Assembly: GCF_002289565.1 (NCBI RefSeq)
Contig: NZ_NTFY01000071.1
Coordinates: 33,473-97,472, forward strand
Length of the DNA: 64,000 nucleotides
Source of the DNA: Rhodopirellula sp. SM50
Lineage (GTDB): Bacteria > Planctomycetota > Planctomycetia > Pirellulales > Pirellulaceae
Reading direction: 5' to 3'
A program made the position numbers and the translations under genes. Position 1 is the first letter of the stretch. Each line of letters begins with the position of its first letter. This document shows, piece after piece, positions 38,722 through 47,835 of this stretch. Below the pieces are notes generated by a model. It worked only from the letters and a program-made list of their open reading frames with translations. It had not been told where the DNA came from and ran no database searches.

Positions 38722-39909
38722 CTACGTCGACGCAACCGCGTCAACGAGCCGCTCCAAGTCCGAACTGTCATTGTAAGCATGAACACCGGCCCGGATGCCG
38801 CCCCCACGGCAGCTGACGACACAGCCTTGCTCGATTGCCCGATTGCGAACCGCCGCGGGATCTTGCCCAGGCACCCCAAACGTCACGATCCCTGAACGGT
38901 GCTGACGCTTGCCGGGTATTTGGGTCGGCAGACCGGCGGCGCGCAACCGGTCATCCAATTCAGTTGCCAAACCGAGCACACGGTCGCCGATCGCGTTGGG
39001 TCCGTGCGTCTGGCGAATCGTATTGAACATCGCCACGCTCGCTCCCAGCGCGGCCGCGGCCGACATGTTGGCCGACCCCGGCTCGAACCGCGCCGCGGTG
39101 CGACGAAGATCCAATTTTGGTTCGGCGTAATTGAACGTGTTCCGCACACTGTTCCAACCGACGCTACAGCAGCGCAGACGCTCCAGATGACGTTTCCGAA
39201 TCACCGCCACGCCAAAGCCTTCCGGACCCAGCAGCCACTTGTGACCATCGGCGGCCAAAAAATCGACATCGATCTTCTGCAGATCCAAATCGAACACCCC
39301 CAGCCCCTGGATCGCGTCGAGGAAGACCAAGACGCCCTGGGCGTGCGCCCGCTGGACGATCGCTTCCAAATCGGCGCGAAAACCGCTCGCGTACCCGACC
39401 CATGACAGCGAAATTATGCGGGTTGAATCATCGACGTGGTCGAACAAGTCATCCGGCTCGACACGTCCGTCGCGGCGCGGCACGATCCGCACCTCGACGC
39501 CCCGCGAGGCCTGGTTTTGCCAGGGGTACAGATTGCTGGGAAATTCGCCGTCGGGGACCACGACCGAATCGCCGCTCTGCCATGGAAATCCTTCGGCGAC
39601 CAAATTGATCCCCGCCGAGGTGTTGGGCACAAAGCAGACTTCGTCCGTCTCGGCGTGTAACAGCTCGGCGAAGGCGTGGCGCAGCGTTTCCACCCGCCCC
39701 GCCCAAGTGGGCCATACGGTATCGCCCTCGCGTTCGGCTTCGTCGGTATAGTTCCGCAGCGCCGCGGCAGCGGGCATCGAAAGCGGGCCGACGGCGGCGT
39801 GGTCCAAATAGGCCCATTTTTCCGTGATCGGCATTTTTTTTCGCCACCACCCCCACGGGTCGGAGCGAATTTGGGGGTCAAAATCTGGCGGAGATAGCGT
39901 GCTTGGCAT
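38722..39909 (-). CDS. class V aminotransferase (cysteine desulfurase-like PLP enzyme)
   Basis: This 395-residue PLP enzyme has the cofactor lysine in AADGHKWLLGPEG, preceded by FLDAIQGLG, which holds the Asp that contacts the pyridine nitrogen. YLDHAAVGPLS at the start and FVPNTSAGINLVAEG match the class V family. An arginine-containing C-terminal region follows (RGGGIRAGVHAYND). The conserved cysteine loop of IscS/SufS types is not obvious, so it may be an aminotransferase or isopenicillin-N-epimerase-like enzyme and not a sulfur donor. The gene starts divergently from the next plus-strand gene. Confidence 0.9.
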   Translation of the reverse strand: MPSTLSPPDFDPQIRSDPWGWWRKKMPITEKWAYLDHAAVGPLSMPAAAALRNYTDEAEREGDTVWPTWAGRVETLRHAFAELLHAETDEVCFVPNTSAGINLVAEGFPWQSGDSVVVPDGEFPSNLYPWQNQASRGVEVRIVPRRDGRVEPDDLFDHVDDSTRIISLSWVGYASGFRADLEAIVQRAHAQGVLVFLDAIQGLGVFDLDLQKIDVDFLAADGHKWLLGPEGFGVAVIRKRHLERLRCCSVGWNSVRNTFNYAEPKLDLRRTAARFEPGSANMSAAAALGASVAMFNTIRQTHGPNAIGDRVLGLATELDDRLRAAGLPTQIPGKRQHRSGIVTFGVPGQDPAAVRNRAIEQGCVVSCRGGGIRAGVHAYNDSSDLERLVDAVAST

Positions 39910-40011
39910 GATTTTGGATCGTCGAATCGCCCTTCTAAACGGAATTTACCGAAAAATTGTCCCAATCCGGGGCCAGAGTGGCTCTCGGTAAACTAGCGAT
40001 ATAGCGTAGGC

Positions 40012-40041
40012 TTGGGAAACATGTGCTCGGGCAACTATACT
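40012..40041 (+). promoter_or_regulatory. possible sigma-70-type promoter
   Basis: TTGGGA (40012-40017) and TATACT (40036-40041) are separated by 18 bases, about 80 bp upstream of the small membrane protein start. Match quality is moderate, and planctomycete consensus elements are not well defined, so this is tentative. Confidence 0.35.
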
Positions 40042-40118
40042 GCGGCCCTTTCCCGGCCGCGATACGAGCGTTACGTCTGGCCCTTCACTCATTTCACATT
40101 CGTCCCGAGGTTCAATTG

Positions 40119-40322
40119 ATGCCCAAGGCACTCTGTCTTTTTAGCCTTGTCGCGTCGATCTTGGTCGTCAGCCTGTTCGTTTTAGACGCGGTTGCCTTAC
40201 TGTCTGGCCAAAACAGCTTGGCGATTTTGGGTGGTGCGAGTCTGATGATGGACCTCACCTTTGCGATCTTGGGCGGCGTTCTGATCTACTTGAGCTGGTC
40301 GACTTATCGCGAGCAGCGATAG
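40119..40322 (+). CDS. small membrane protein with two transmembrane helices
   Basis: The ATG at 40119 gives a 67-residue protein, MPKALCLFSLVASILVVSLF. Two hydrophobic helices (about 5-24 and 35-57) are separated by a short polar loop, and it ends YREQR. The longer frame upstream covers the promoter region. It has the composition of a genuine small membrane protein; its function is unknown. A triplicated 15-bp repeat lies just downstream. Confidence 0.65.
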   Translation: MPKALCLFSLVASILVVSLFVLDAVALLSGQNSLAILGGASLMMDLTFAILGGVLIYLSWSTYREQR

Positions 40323-40430
40323 CGTTTCGATTCGATCTTGCGTCGGCCGCCGACACGGTGGGATGCTTGCGCGATCGCTGAGGATCCTCCAGGGCATCAT
40401 CCCGAGTGGTCTGACCGGTCCCCCCCATGC

Positions 40431-40475
40431 CCTGATGCTTCGGGCCCTGATGCTTCGGGCCCTGATGCTTCGGGC
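40431..40475. repeat. 15-bp tandem repeat, three copies
   Basis: CCTGATGCTTCGGGC is repeated exactly three times. It lies in the 226-bp gap before the LptF/LptG-like gene. No gene or other signal is seen there. Confidence 0.95.
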
Positions 40476-40548
40476 CAGATCGACCGGGACCAGATGGTCC
40501 CTCAGTGTGGCAGGCAACACGTTTCCATCCAACTGAGTCCGATCCGCC

Positions 40549-41691
40549 GTGACGCAAATTGATCGTTACATTCTGGGGCTGTTCTTCCGGACGTTTCTGG
40601 TCTGTTTCGCCTCGCTGTCTGGAATCTTTGTCGTTTTCCATGCCTTCCAGAACATGAACGACCTGGTGGAATTGGCCGAGTCACGCGGCGTCGGGATCTC
40701 CCGTGTGATGTGGTACTACTATGGCCCCTACATGTTGCTGTTGTTCGACTGGACCGGAGCGATCATCGCCTTGATGTCGCTGTTGTTCGTGGTCGGATGG
40801 TTGCGTCGAACCGGTGAACTGACCGCGACGCTGGCCGCCGGCGTGTCGCACGGACGCATTTTCCGCTCGATGGTTTTCGCCGCACTGGCGATCGTGTTGG
40901 TACAGCTGGGCAGCCGCGAATTGCTGTTGCCGACGATGCGGGATGCGTTGTCGATGAAGAGCAAGGATCTTTCCGGCGACGCCCCCCAACCGATCTTGCC
41001 CAGCTATGACAAGATCAGCGGGATTCTGCTCGAAGGCCATTCGATCCGGCCGCGCAGCAAAGAAATCCATCAGCCCAATTTCCGACTCGATGTTGATTAC
41101 CCGGGATTTGGCGAAGCCATCGTCTCGGTCTCGGCGCGGTGGTTGCCGGCCGACGAGAACCACGACGAGGGCTACTTGATGCAAAACGTCTTCACCCCGC
41201 CGGCGGTCGACCACATCCCCTCGGCGGGACGTGACGGACGTCTGATTCTGATGACGGCCCACGATCAACCCTGGATCGCTTCGGGTGAATGCTTCGTTGC
41301 CACGCCGGTCAATGCGGAAATCCTGCAGACCGACCAGTCCTCCACCCGGCTGTGCAGCAGCAAGCAACTGCTGGAACGACTGCGCAATCCCGCGGTCCAT
41401 AACTCGATGGCGACGCGCGTGCTGTTGCACGAGCGGATCATGAGGGTGCCGCTGGACTTTTCGCTGTTCTTGCTCGGGTTGCCACTGGTGGTCAATCGAC
41501 GCGGCCGCAATCTGTTCATGATGATCGGGACGGCCATCGGAACGGTGATGCTGTTTTTCGCACTCAAGACCGCCGGCAGCGCGTTGGGCGGCGGGGGCTA
41601 CTTGCTCTCACCCGCGGTCGCCGCATGGATGCCCTTTCTGGTGCTCGGACCGATCGCCTACGTCAGACTGCGCGAAGTTGAAACGGTATGA
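40549..41691 (+). CDS. LptF/LptG (YjgP/YjgQ) family permease
   Basis: This 380-residue inner-membrane protein has six predicted helices, three at each end, around a ~170-residue periplasmic beta domain. The family N-terminus is clear (MTQIDRYILGLFFRTFLVCF), as are SLLFVVGWLRRTGELTATLAAGVS and the late helix pair. These proteins form the membrane part of the LptB2FG ABC transporter that extracts lipopolysaccharide for outer-membrane delivery. The start is GTG at 40549. Its stop overlaps the glycosyltransferase start by 4 bp, linking the two in envelope biogenesis. Confidence 0.92.
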   Translation: MTQIDRYILGLFFRTFLVCFASLSGIFVVFHAFQNMNDLVELAESRGVGISRVMWYYYGPYMLLLFDWTGAIIALMSLLFVVGWLRRTGELTATLAAGVSHGRIFRSMVFAALAIVLVQLGSRELLLPTMRDALSMKSKDLSGDAPQPILPSYDKISGILLEGHSIRPRSKEIHQPNFRLDVDYPGFGEAIVSVSARWLPADENHDEGYLMQNVFTPPAVDHIPSAGRDGRLILMTAHDQPWIASGECFVATPVNAEILQTDQSSTRLCSSKQLLERLRNPAVHNSMATRVLLHERIMRVPLDFSLFLLGLPLVVNRRGRNLFMMIGTAIGTVMLFFALKTAGSALGGGGYLLSPAVAAWMPFLVLGPIAYVRLREVETV

Positions 41692-42374
41692 CGCCGCAAC
41701 AGGTTTCGGTGATCATCCCGGCGCTCAACGAAGCCGAACGTATCGAAGCGGCAATCGGATCGGCCTGGGACAACGACGCGGGCGAAGTCATCGTTTGCGA
41801 CGGCGGCAGTAGCGACCCAACCCCCGAACTCGCACGAGCGCAGCGGGCCATCGTCGTCACCGCCCCACGCGGGCGCGGAAACCAACTTCGCGCCGGTGCC
41901 AACGTCGCGACAGGAAGCGTCCTGCTGTTTCTACACGCGGACAATCGATTGGGTGACGGATGTTTCAAATCGCTGTGCGAGCGCATCGATGCTTCGAGCC
42001 AACCGCACGATTGCTGGGGGGGATTGAAGCAACGAATCGAGGAGCCCGGACTTGTCTACAGGACGCTGGAGTGGGGCAATGCAAGCCGCATCCGTTGGCG
42101 AGGCATCCCGTTCGGAGACCAAGCGATCTTTGTGACGCGAACACTGTACGACCGCGTGGGAGGATTCCCGGCCGTTCCGTTGATGGAAGACGTCGTTTTA
42201 TCCAAAGCATTACGACGTCAATCTTGGCCGATGCTGGTTGATGGCATCGTCCACATCGATGCGCGGCGCTGGAAAACACGCGGCGTTTTCAGGCAAACCG
42301 CTCGAAACTGGGGCCTTCAACTCGCTCATTGCATGGGAGTGTCCGAAAGTCGTCTCGAAAAATGGTACCGATGA
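41688..42374 (+). CDS. family 2 glycosyltransferase, TIGR04283-like
   Basis: This 228-residue GT-A fold enzyme starts VSVIIPALNEAERI. The nucleotide-binding region is EVIVCDGGSSD and the metal-binding motif is LLFLHADN; GDQAIFV and VPLMEDVVLSKAL follow. This pattern fits the TIGR04283 group, sometimes associated with glycolipid or arsenosugar synthesis. The start overlaps the LptF/G gene (ATGA). A cytoplasmic or membrane-peripheral role in making an exported glycolipid is inference. Confidence 0.9.
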   Translation: MTPQQVSVIIPALNEAERIEAAIGSAWDNDAGEVIVCDGGSSDPTPELARAQRAIVVTAPRGRGNQLRAGANVATGSVLLFLHADNRLGDGCFKSLCERIDASSQPHDCWGGLKQRIEEPGLVYRTLEWGNASRIRWRGIPFGDQAIFVTRTLYDRVGGFPAVPLMEDVVLSKALRRQSWPMLVDGIVHIDARRWKTRGVFRQTARNWGLQLAHCMGVSESRLEKWYR

Positions 42375-42561
42375 TTCATGGCGTTTTTGGTGTTTCCAGC
42401 CTGAATTCTCGTTCGAATGGGATCCGGGACCTTGCGGCCGGCTGCACTGAATTTAGAATCGATTGTCCGTCTGAGGGCGCGCGATTGATGCAGTGAGTGT
42501 TTGATCGGGACAAACACGCAATCACGTTCTGCCGCTCGGATGACCCCTCGAGGTTATCGTT

Positions 42562-42744
42562 TTGCTTACTGAAGCCACCGTTGAAGAGATGTTCCGCAAG
42601 TTGATTAGCGACCCCAAGCGTGGGGAAAACGTTTTTGATGAAGCAGAAGATCTCCTGGACGAAGAACTCCGGCCGGAAAGCCCACTGCGGCACCGATTGA
42701 GCCAGGAGTTAGAGGAATTGCGAGAGTTGGCCGAGAAAGCTTGA
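42562..42744 (+). CDS. small acidic helical protein, 60 residues
   Basis: The TTG start at 42562 is preceded by GAGG nine bases upstream; ATG 42589 would give a shorter form. The product is acidic and almost wholly helical (EDLLDEELRPESPLRHRLSQ, then ELEELRELAEKA), with no membrane segment. I do not recognise the family. Coding is supported by its composition, its good codon structure and an intrinsic terminator 48 bp after the stop. It may be a small regulatory or adaptor protein. Confidence 0.6.
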   Translation: MLTEATVEEMFRKLISDPKRGENVFDEAEDLLDEELRPESPLRHRLSQELEELRELAEKA

Positions 42745-42791
42745 TCACCTCTCCGAAAAATCGCGACCATCGATGTCGCATCAAACAAAGA

Positions 42792-42825
42792 AAGCCGCGA
42801 CGGAATGATTCCGCCGCGGCTTTTC
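42792..42825. terminator. bidirectional intrinsic terminator
   Basis: AAGCCGCG-A-CGGAA / TTCCG-C-CGCGGCTT forms a long stem with a single internal mismatch, ending in TTTTCTG on the plus strand and TTTCTTTG on the minus strand. It sits between the convergent small helical protein gene and the BBP7 gene. Confidence 0.88.
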
Positions 42826-42873
42826 TGTTGTTGTCGCTTGGTGGCTGAGACGGACCAGCAGGCCGAAGTCCGA

Positions 42874-44085
42874 CTAGCGGTTCAACGTGATCCCAAAGGT
42901 ACCGCCGACCATCAAGTAGTCTTGGTCGTTGTCGCCGCCTCGCAGGATGGAGTTGTCCAGATCCCCGCCCCGCCACAGGCCGCGAGCGACATCGATCAGT
43001 TGGAACCCGGCTCGCACCGTAACCGCTCGGGACAACTGGTAGCCGAGTTCGCCGCGGACATCAAAGCCGAGGAAGAACTCTTCGTTGCGAGTGTAGTCGC
43101 GGTCGGTTTCCTCATACAGGATGCGGCTGACTTCGTCACCTTCTTCAATCGTGTCGGTGCCGTCGTAGATGACCGCTTCGATGTGTCGATTGTTGAAACT
43201 GCTTTGGAAGTTCGCTCCCGAGAAGACCTTGAAGTCGGTCGCGAAGGTGAATCGATCAATGAACTTGAAGTACCGAAACCCGATCTGTCCGGTGATCGCT
43301 TCGTTCTCGGTAAACGCCTGGTCGGTCGTCAGCTGTTCCGCCGCCGCACCATAGGTGTCGACCAACGTCACTCCCGCAGCGGCCGCCAAAGCGATTTGGC
43401 TTGCATCGTTGGAACTGATGAAGTTCTGACGGACGTTGGTGTCCTCAATGCGGAACCAACGGAACCCGACCATCGGCTCCAGGATCCCACCGTAGTGGTA
43501 GGGCTCCAACCGCCACGTCTTGCTCAGTTCATAGCTATCGAAGTCGATCACGTTCTCGCTTTTCTTTACATCGACGAATCGATAATTGAATCCGCGATTG
43601 TTGCTGATCCCAGGGATCGCTTCGAATCCGAACGGAGGGGCGGGATTGGTCGCTTCGCCGTCAAGCTCGTCTTCGTTGAAGCGATTTCCGCGCTCCTTGC
43701 GAACGCTGAAAAACTCGCCGACGTCATTGTCGACCCAGCTGAACAACCAGCCCTTCTCCTCGTCGGGCAACATGAATCCGATTTCGTAACGGTGGCCCCA
43801 GCCACTGTCCAAACCGGACTCAAGTCCTTGAGAATTGTCTTCCAGTTCAGGCCGCGAACCATAGAGATTCAAGCGGTCGTAGGTCGCGAACCAACCCGTA
43901 TTGGCTCGCTTCTTTGGCTTCATATCCGCCAAGTCCATGTCGTAGATCGGCTCGAACCAACGGAAGTCGGGATCGAACTGAAGCGGATCCGCCACGGGGA
44001 CGTGCTCCTGAGCCTGGGCCGAAGCCATACCACAGAGCAGTACAAGGGATCCAAAAATTCTAGCCGTCAGCTTCCGTACCGACAT
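42874..44085 (-). CDS. BBP7-family outer membrane beta-barrel protein
   Basis: This 403-residue protein begins with a signal peptide (MSVRKLTARIFGSLVLLCGMASAQAQ). The mature part has amphipathic beta strands, many aromatic residues and a C-terminal strand ending in GGTFGITLNR. RVGFQLIDVARGLWRGGDL-type sequence (here RAGFQLIDVARGLWRGG) near the end is characteristic of the planctomycete BBP7 barrels. These are thought to span the outer membrane. A Shine-Dalgarno-like GGTGGA precedes the ATG. The 229 bp upstream (44086-44314) holds no gene. Confidence 0.85.
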   Translation of the reverse strand: MSVRKLTARIFGSLVLLCGMASAQAQEHVPVADPLQFDPDFRWFEPIYDMDLADMKPKKRANTGWFATYDRLNLYGSRPELEDNSQGLESGLDSGWGHRYEIGFMLPDEEKGWLFSWVDNDVGEFFSVRKERGNRFNEDELDGEATNPAPPFGFEAIPGISNNRGFNYRFVDVKKSENVIDFDSYELSKTWRLEPYHYGGILEPMVGFRWFRIEDTNVRQNFISSNDASQIALAAAAGVTLVDTYGAAAEQLTTDQAFTENEAITGQIGFRYFKFIDRFTFATDFKVFSGANFQSSFNNRHIEAVIYDGTDTIEEGDEVSRILYEETDRDYTRNEEFFLGFDVRGELGYQLSRAVTVRAGFQLIDVARGLWRGGDLDNSILRGGDNDQDYLMVGGTFGITLNR

Positions 44086-44314
44086 CGCTGTTCCACCGTC
44101 TATTAGAAGTCGTCCGTAGTGGCCGCCGGAACCTGCCAGCAGATTCCATCAGCGACCCGCGTTGGGGTGCATTGACCGATTTTCTTTTGTCTCTTGACAC
44201 AAAGATTCGGTCGTGACGGTCTTATCGGACAGCTGCAACGCCAGGGCTTAGTCTGATTATCGCGAGAAGTCGCAAAAGTCCGAGAATCTTGAATACCGGC
44301 ACAGATTCCCAGCG

Positions 44315-44791
44315 TCACTTTTTCCCCATCGCTCGTTTGCTAGCGAAAAAATCGGTCAAGATTTGTCCGCAGGGCTCCGCTTTGACCCCCGCAACCACCT
44401 CCGCCTGATGATTCAGCCGATCGTCGCTGAGCAATCGAAACAGGCTGGTCACCGCGCCGGCCTTGCCGTCACTGGCACCGAACACCACGCGGGGAATCCG
44501 GGCCTGCAGAATCGCCCCGGCACACATCGGACAGGGCTCCAGCGTCACGTACAGCGTCGTGTTCTCCAGCCGCCAATCGCCGATCGCCGCGGCCGCTTGC
44601 GTGATGGCAATCATCTCCGCATGCGCCGTGGGATCCTTCAGCATCTGTCGCTGGTTGGACGCCGCGGCGATGATCTGGTGATCACGGATGACGATCGCTC
44701 CGACCGGCACCTCGTCGAGTTCCACCGCTTGATAGGCCAGTTCGAGGGCGCGGCCCATGAAATGCTCGTCAATCTGCTGCTGTTGCATCAC
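44315..44791 (-). CDS. tadA: tRNA-specific adenosine deaminase
   Basis: TadA converts the wobble adenosine of tRNA-Arg(ACG) to inosine. The 158-residue protein carries the zinc-dependent deaminase site: His57 and the proton-shuttle Glu59 in HAEMIAI, and Cys87 and Cys90 in PCPMCAGAI. Length and motifs are normal. It lies 8 bp downstream of the DUF1080-like gene on the same strand, which may place it in that transcript. Confidence 0.95.
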   Translation of the reverse strand: MMQQQQIDEHFMGRALELAYQAVELDEVPVGAIVIRDHQIIAAASNQRQMLKDPTAHAEMIAITQAAAAIGDWRLENTTLYVTLEPCPMCAGAILQARIPRVVFGASDGKAGAVTSLFRLLSDDRLNHQAEVVAGVKAEPCGQILTDFFASKRAMGKK

Positions 44792-44799
44792 CGGCGGCC

Positions 44800-45687
44800 C
44801 TACTTTGCCGCCGTGATTTCAGACGCGTGCAGCCGCCGCAGTTGGATGTTGCGGATTTGTGAATCACACTCAAAGTTGGCAATCCCCAGCGGCGTGCAGG
44901 GATCCATTTCAAACCGGATGTCAAACTCGTGGTCCTTTCGCGGGTGGCTGAACAGTTCCGTGCCGTCGACCCAGGCCGTGATCTTCGCGGTCTCCACTCG
45001 CACCCGCGCGCTGTACCACTTTTTGTCTTCATAGCTCATGAACATCGTGGTTTCGTTGTCGCTGGCGTCGCGCCCGTCGATGCTGCTGATCCCGGTGATC
45101 CCGCCGCCCCATCCGCCCATCACCAGACTGACGTACTGGTCGGCGACCGGAAACGTGAAGGCGCAGAGAAAGTCATAGCCCGAATCGCGGCGACATTCCC
45201 AGCGGAGTTCATAGTTGTCCCGCGGCAACGGCCCCGCGTTTTTCGATTTCGAATCGTCCGCCCCGGTTTTGGATGAGTCACCGTCAAATGGGCCCGTCCA
45301 AACCACACCGGTCAGCGGGTCGCCGTGCTCCATCTTGATCACGTCGTCCTTGATGATCACGTCGCCTTCCCCACCAAATTGACAGGCCTTCCAGTGGCCC
45401 GCGAGCGAGATCCAAGCCGTCTTTTCGGATTTGTCGGCGGAGTTTTTGGCCGCGGTCCCGTTTTGTGCCGCAGAGTTTTCGGAGCCCTCGCCGCCGGCAG
45501 CCTCGGCCGGAGCCTGACCCGCCGTTTCGGCTTGCTCGGTGGAAGCTTGCTCTGCTGAGGGTTGCTCTGCTGAGGGTTGCTGAGCTGTGGCTTGCTGGGA
45601 AGGCGTCACGGTTGCTACAACCGCCGCAGCGACCAGGGCGGCAAACATCATTCGGCCGCGGGTGAGGGTTCGATGGAGACGCTGCAC
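44800..45687 (-). CDS. secreted DUF1080-like (concanavalin/laminin-G-like) protein
   Basis: The GTG start at 45687 has a good AGGA site seven bases upstream; ATG 45651 is an alternative. The 295-residue protein has a signal peptide ([15 protein letters not shown]), then a low-complexity linker of QPSAEQ and AEQ repeats (about 30-90). The globular domain from about 90 shows the DUF1080-type pattern: [37 protein letters not shown] and [11 protein letters not shown]. This fold resembles sugar-binding jelly rolls and is abundant in planctomycetes. The role may be carbohydrate binding or hydrolysis; the exact activity is unknown. Confidence 0.82.
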   Translation of the reverse strand: MQRLHRTLTRGRMMFAALVAAAVVATVTPSQQATAQQPSAEQPSAEQASTEQAETAGQAPAEAAGGEGSENSAAQNGTAAKNSADKSEKTAWISLAGHWKACQFGGEGDVIIKDDVIKMEHGDPLTGVVWTGPFDGDSSKTGADDSKSKNAGPLPRDNYELRWECRRDSGYDFLCAFTFPVADQYVSLVMGGWGGGITGISSIDGRDASDNETTMFMSYEDKKWYSARVRVETAKITAWVDGTELFSHPRKDHEFDIRFEMDPCTPLGIANFECDSQIRNIQLRRLHASEITAAK

Positions 45688-45791
45688 GTTGGTGTCCTCT
45701 TGCCTAAAGATCTATTCGCTTCACGATTCAGTTTCTGTTCGACCAGACGACATCCGGCCCCAACCAGTGGGCCGACAATCCAACCAATCCA

Positions 45792-46226
45792 ATGCGTCCA
45801 ATCACCGGCATCACCATACTCGGCTTTCGCCTTGGCGTCATCGCTCTGGCGCTCTATTGGATCGCACTTTTTCTGGGAACCCACTGGCCGGCCGGGATCG
45901 ATGTCGGCCCCCAGCTCAATGACAAGGTGAAACACTTTTCGGGCTACTTCGGCCTGGCGATCCTGTGTTGCTACGTCACCCAGTCCCCCGGCAACGATCG
46001 ACGACGGTCATCGCGGCGTTTTCTGGGGGTGATCATTGTTCTGACGGCGTACGCCAGCATTGACGAACTGACGCAAGCGTTTTCGCCGGGCCGGCATCCC
46101 GACGTTTTCGATGCCCTGGCCGATGTGCTAGGGATTTTGACCGCCGTCGGCTTGTACCTCGCCGCCCGTCAAATCGCACGTCGATTCTGGTCCCCGCCGG
46201 TGTCCGCCGAAGCCATCGAATCTTGA
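45792..46226 (+). CDS. VanZ-family membrane protein
   Basis: This 144-residue protein has about four membrane helices. The VanZ pattern is visible: HWPAGIDVGPQLNDKVKHF after the first helix, and SIDELTQAFSPGRHPDVFDA before the last, with acidic and His residues conserved. The function of this family is not firmly known; VanZ itself gives low teicoplanin resistance, but most members are housekeeping proteins. The C-terminus overlaps that of the convergent channel-like gene by 58 bp. Confidence 0.85.
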   Translation: MRPITGITILGFRLGVIALALYWIALFLGTHWPAGIDVGPQLNDKVKHFSGYFGLAILCCYVTQSPGNDRRRSSRRFLGVIIVLTAYASIDELTQAFSPGRHPDVFDALADVLGILTAVGLYLAARQIARRFWSPPVSAEAIES

Positions 46227-47296
46227 CCCGTCACACAACCACAGGGCTGCAAGGACGCGACGTTACAGACGGCACAAATCGGGATCTCAGCCATCGGCAT
46301 CCCCGCCGACATCTCCTCTTGCTCGACGCATTTTAGTTTCAACTTGGCGATGCGTTGACGCAGCAAACGGGAGTGCTTCTCCATCTCGGCAAGCTGCGTT
46401 TCCAGCTTCTCCAATCGCCGTTCATCACTGACCCTCAAGATGCGTTCGGTCAAGTCGAACAGGATCAGCACACGCAACGCTTTGATCGCCGTCCCCCGCA
46501 ACCGATACGCACGGGCCAGATTCGACAGTTGCTGGATCCGCATCAAATCGGCCAGACGAGTCGCCTTGGCCAAACTCAAGGTGCGCAAAAACGAAACCAG
46601 CGGCAACAGGATGATCGCCAAGTCGATCCAGTGCTCTTTGCAATACTCCAACTTCTTCTCGGCGATCGACACCATCAAGATGAATTCGGCCGCGAACGCG
46701 AACCAGATCACTCCGGTCCCGCCGTGCAGCAGGATCCGCAACCAACGGTAAGCGGCGACTTGATCTTTGAGAAAAAATTCGATGATCAAGATCGGCATGA
46801 TCAGCAGCGCGACGACCATCATCGGCACGCTGAAATGGCGTTCCAGTTGACGCTGCAACCGGCGGCCGCCACGACGCCACCCCAATCCGGGCAACCAAAT
46901 CCGTCCGTGCATTTCAGGGCTGCGGGCGCACATGCGAAGCGCGGGGCAAAGGCAAAACAGCCCGCTGTGCAGATGGTGCCGCAGGTGCTCGCGGTCCCAG
47001 GGCCGCGTCACCCAGTGCACGATCGCTTCACCGACCACGACACACCAAATCCCCAGCATCACGACCAATACCGCCCCTTCCAATCCGTACGGGGCCACCA
47101 CCGCCATCTCGGCCGCCTCCAAACTCTCCGCATCGATCAATTGCTCGGCGCGTTCCTGAAGCCCCGGAAGATCGACCCAAATCACCACCAGAACCGCCAG
47201 GCAGACCAGATAGATCAGCGCCAGCGAAAACATCAGCACTTCGTTACGCCCGGCAAACCACCGCAACCATACTTTGGTGTCGAAACGCTTTTTCAT
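46169..47296 (-). CDS. channel-like membrane protein with voltage-sensor-like helices, no evident pore
   Basis: The ATG at 47296 is preceded by AGGAG six bases upstream, so it is preferred to the longer frame. The 375-residue protein has about five or six hydrophobic helices. WIDLAIILLPLVSFLRTLS is followed by a helix with regularly spaced Arg/Lys (TLSLAKATRLADLMRIQQL), like S3-S4 of voltage-gated channels. I see no selectivity-filter sequence such as TVGYG. A coiled coil (RRLEKLETQLAEMEKHSRLL) and a Cys cluster (ICAVCN, then CGC) follow. It may be a voltage-sensor-like or ion transporter relative. The 3' end overlaps vanZ by 58 bp. Confidence 0.72.
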   Translation of the reverse strand: MKKRFDTKVWLRWFAGRNEVLMFSLALIYLVCLAVLVVIWVDLPGLQERAEQLIDAESLEAAEMAVVAPYGLEGAVLVVMLGIWCVVVGEAIVHWVTRPWDREHLRHHLHSGLFCLCPALRMCARSPEMHGRIWLPGLGWRRGGRRLQRQLERHFSVPMMVVALLIMPILIIEFFLKDQVAAYRWLRILLHGGTGVIWFAFAAEFILMVSIAEKKLEYCKEHWIDLAIILLPLVSFLRTLSLAKATRLADLMRIQQLSNLARAYRLRGTAIKALRVLILFDLTERILRVSDERRLEKLETQLAEMEKHSRLLRQRIAKLKLKCVEQEEMSAGMPMAEIPICAVCNVASLQPCGCVTGQDSMASADTGGDQNRRAI

Positions 47297-47522
47297 CTCG
47301 ATCTCCTGATGGCGTGGACGATGCGTACGATCCATCGGTGGTCAATCCGCAACCTGAGGCCTGCCCCCCGATAAGAGGATTTTAGCAGACGGATCGGAAG
47401 AGGGGTGTTCCCCTTTAGGCCGCAGACGGAGACGACTGGGGCGCCCGTCACGGGGCCCACCGACGGAAATCGCAATCCTCAGCCCCACCGCATTTTGATG
47501 GTCGACTGGGTACACTCTGCGC

Positions 47523-47738
47523 ATGAACGCTGAAAACCAGTCGCCCGATCCGTCGTCCCCGGTCACCTCTCAGTCGCCCTGCATCGACCGCTGCGCGATC
47601 GACGCCTCACAGACCTGCCTGGGGTGCTTCCGCACGCTCGACGAAATCGCCCGCTGGTCCCTGATGACAGACGCTCAAAAGCGGGACACCAACGGGCGCT
47701 GCCGCGAGCGCCGCACCTCAAAAAGGGGAAAGGGGTAA
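47523..47738 (+). CDS. DUF1289 family protein
   Basis: This 71-residue protein contains the DUF1289 signature SPCIDRCAIDASQTCLGCFR followed by TLDEIARWSLM, with four conserved cysteines likely to bind a metal. It has a disordered N-terminus and a basic C-terminus. Members are small proteins of unknown function, often near redox genes. It stands alone between minus-strand genes; msrB lies about 100 bp downstream and converges with it. Confidence 0.87.
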   Translation: MNAENQSPDPSSPVTSQSPCIDRCAIDASQTCLGCFRTLDEIARWSLMTDAQKRDTNGRCRERRTSKRGKG

Positions 47739-47760
47739 TTAAAGCGCGGCCGCGGAAGGG

Positions 47761-47809
47761 GACAAGAAAATCAGATCGACAAAATGTTCTTGTCACCCAT
47801 TTTCTTGTC
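47761..47809. repeat. inverted repeat, possible terminator
   Basis: GACAAGAAAAT (47761-47771) is the exact complement of ATTTTCTTGTC (47799-47809). A related direct copy lies between them (ATGTTCTTGTC, 47784-47794). It sits between the convergent DUF1289 and msrB genes. It could terminate transcription or be a dispersed repeat. Confidence 0.6.
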
Positions 47810-47835
47810 TGACTCCTTCCCCGTTTTTCTGCCCC

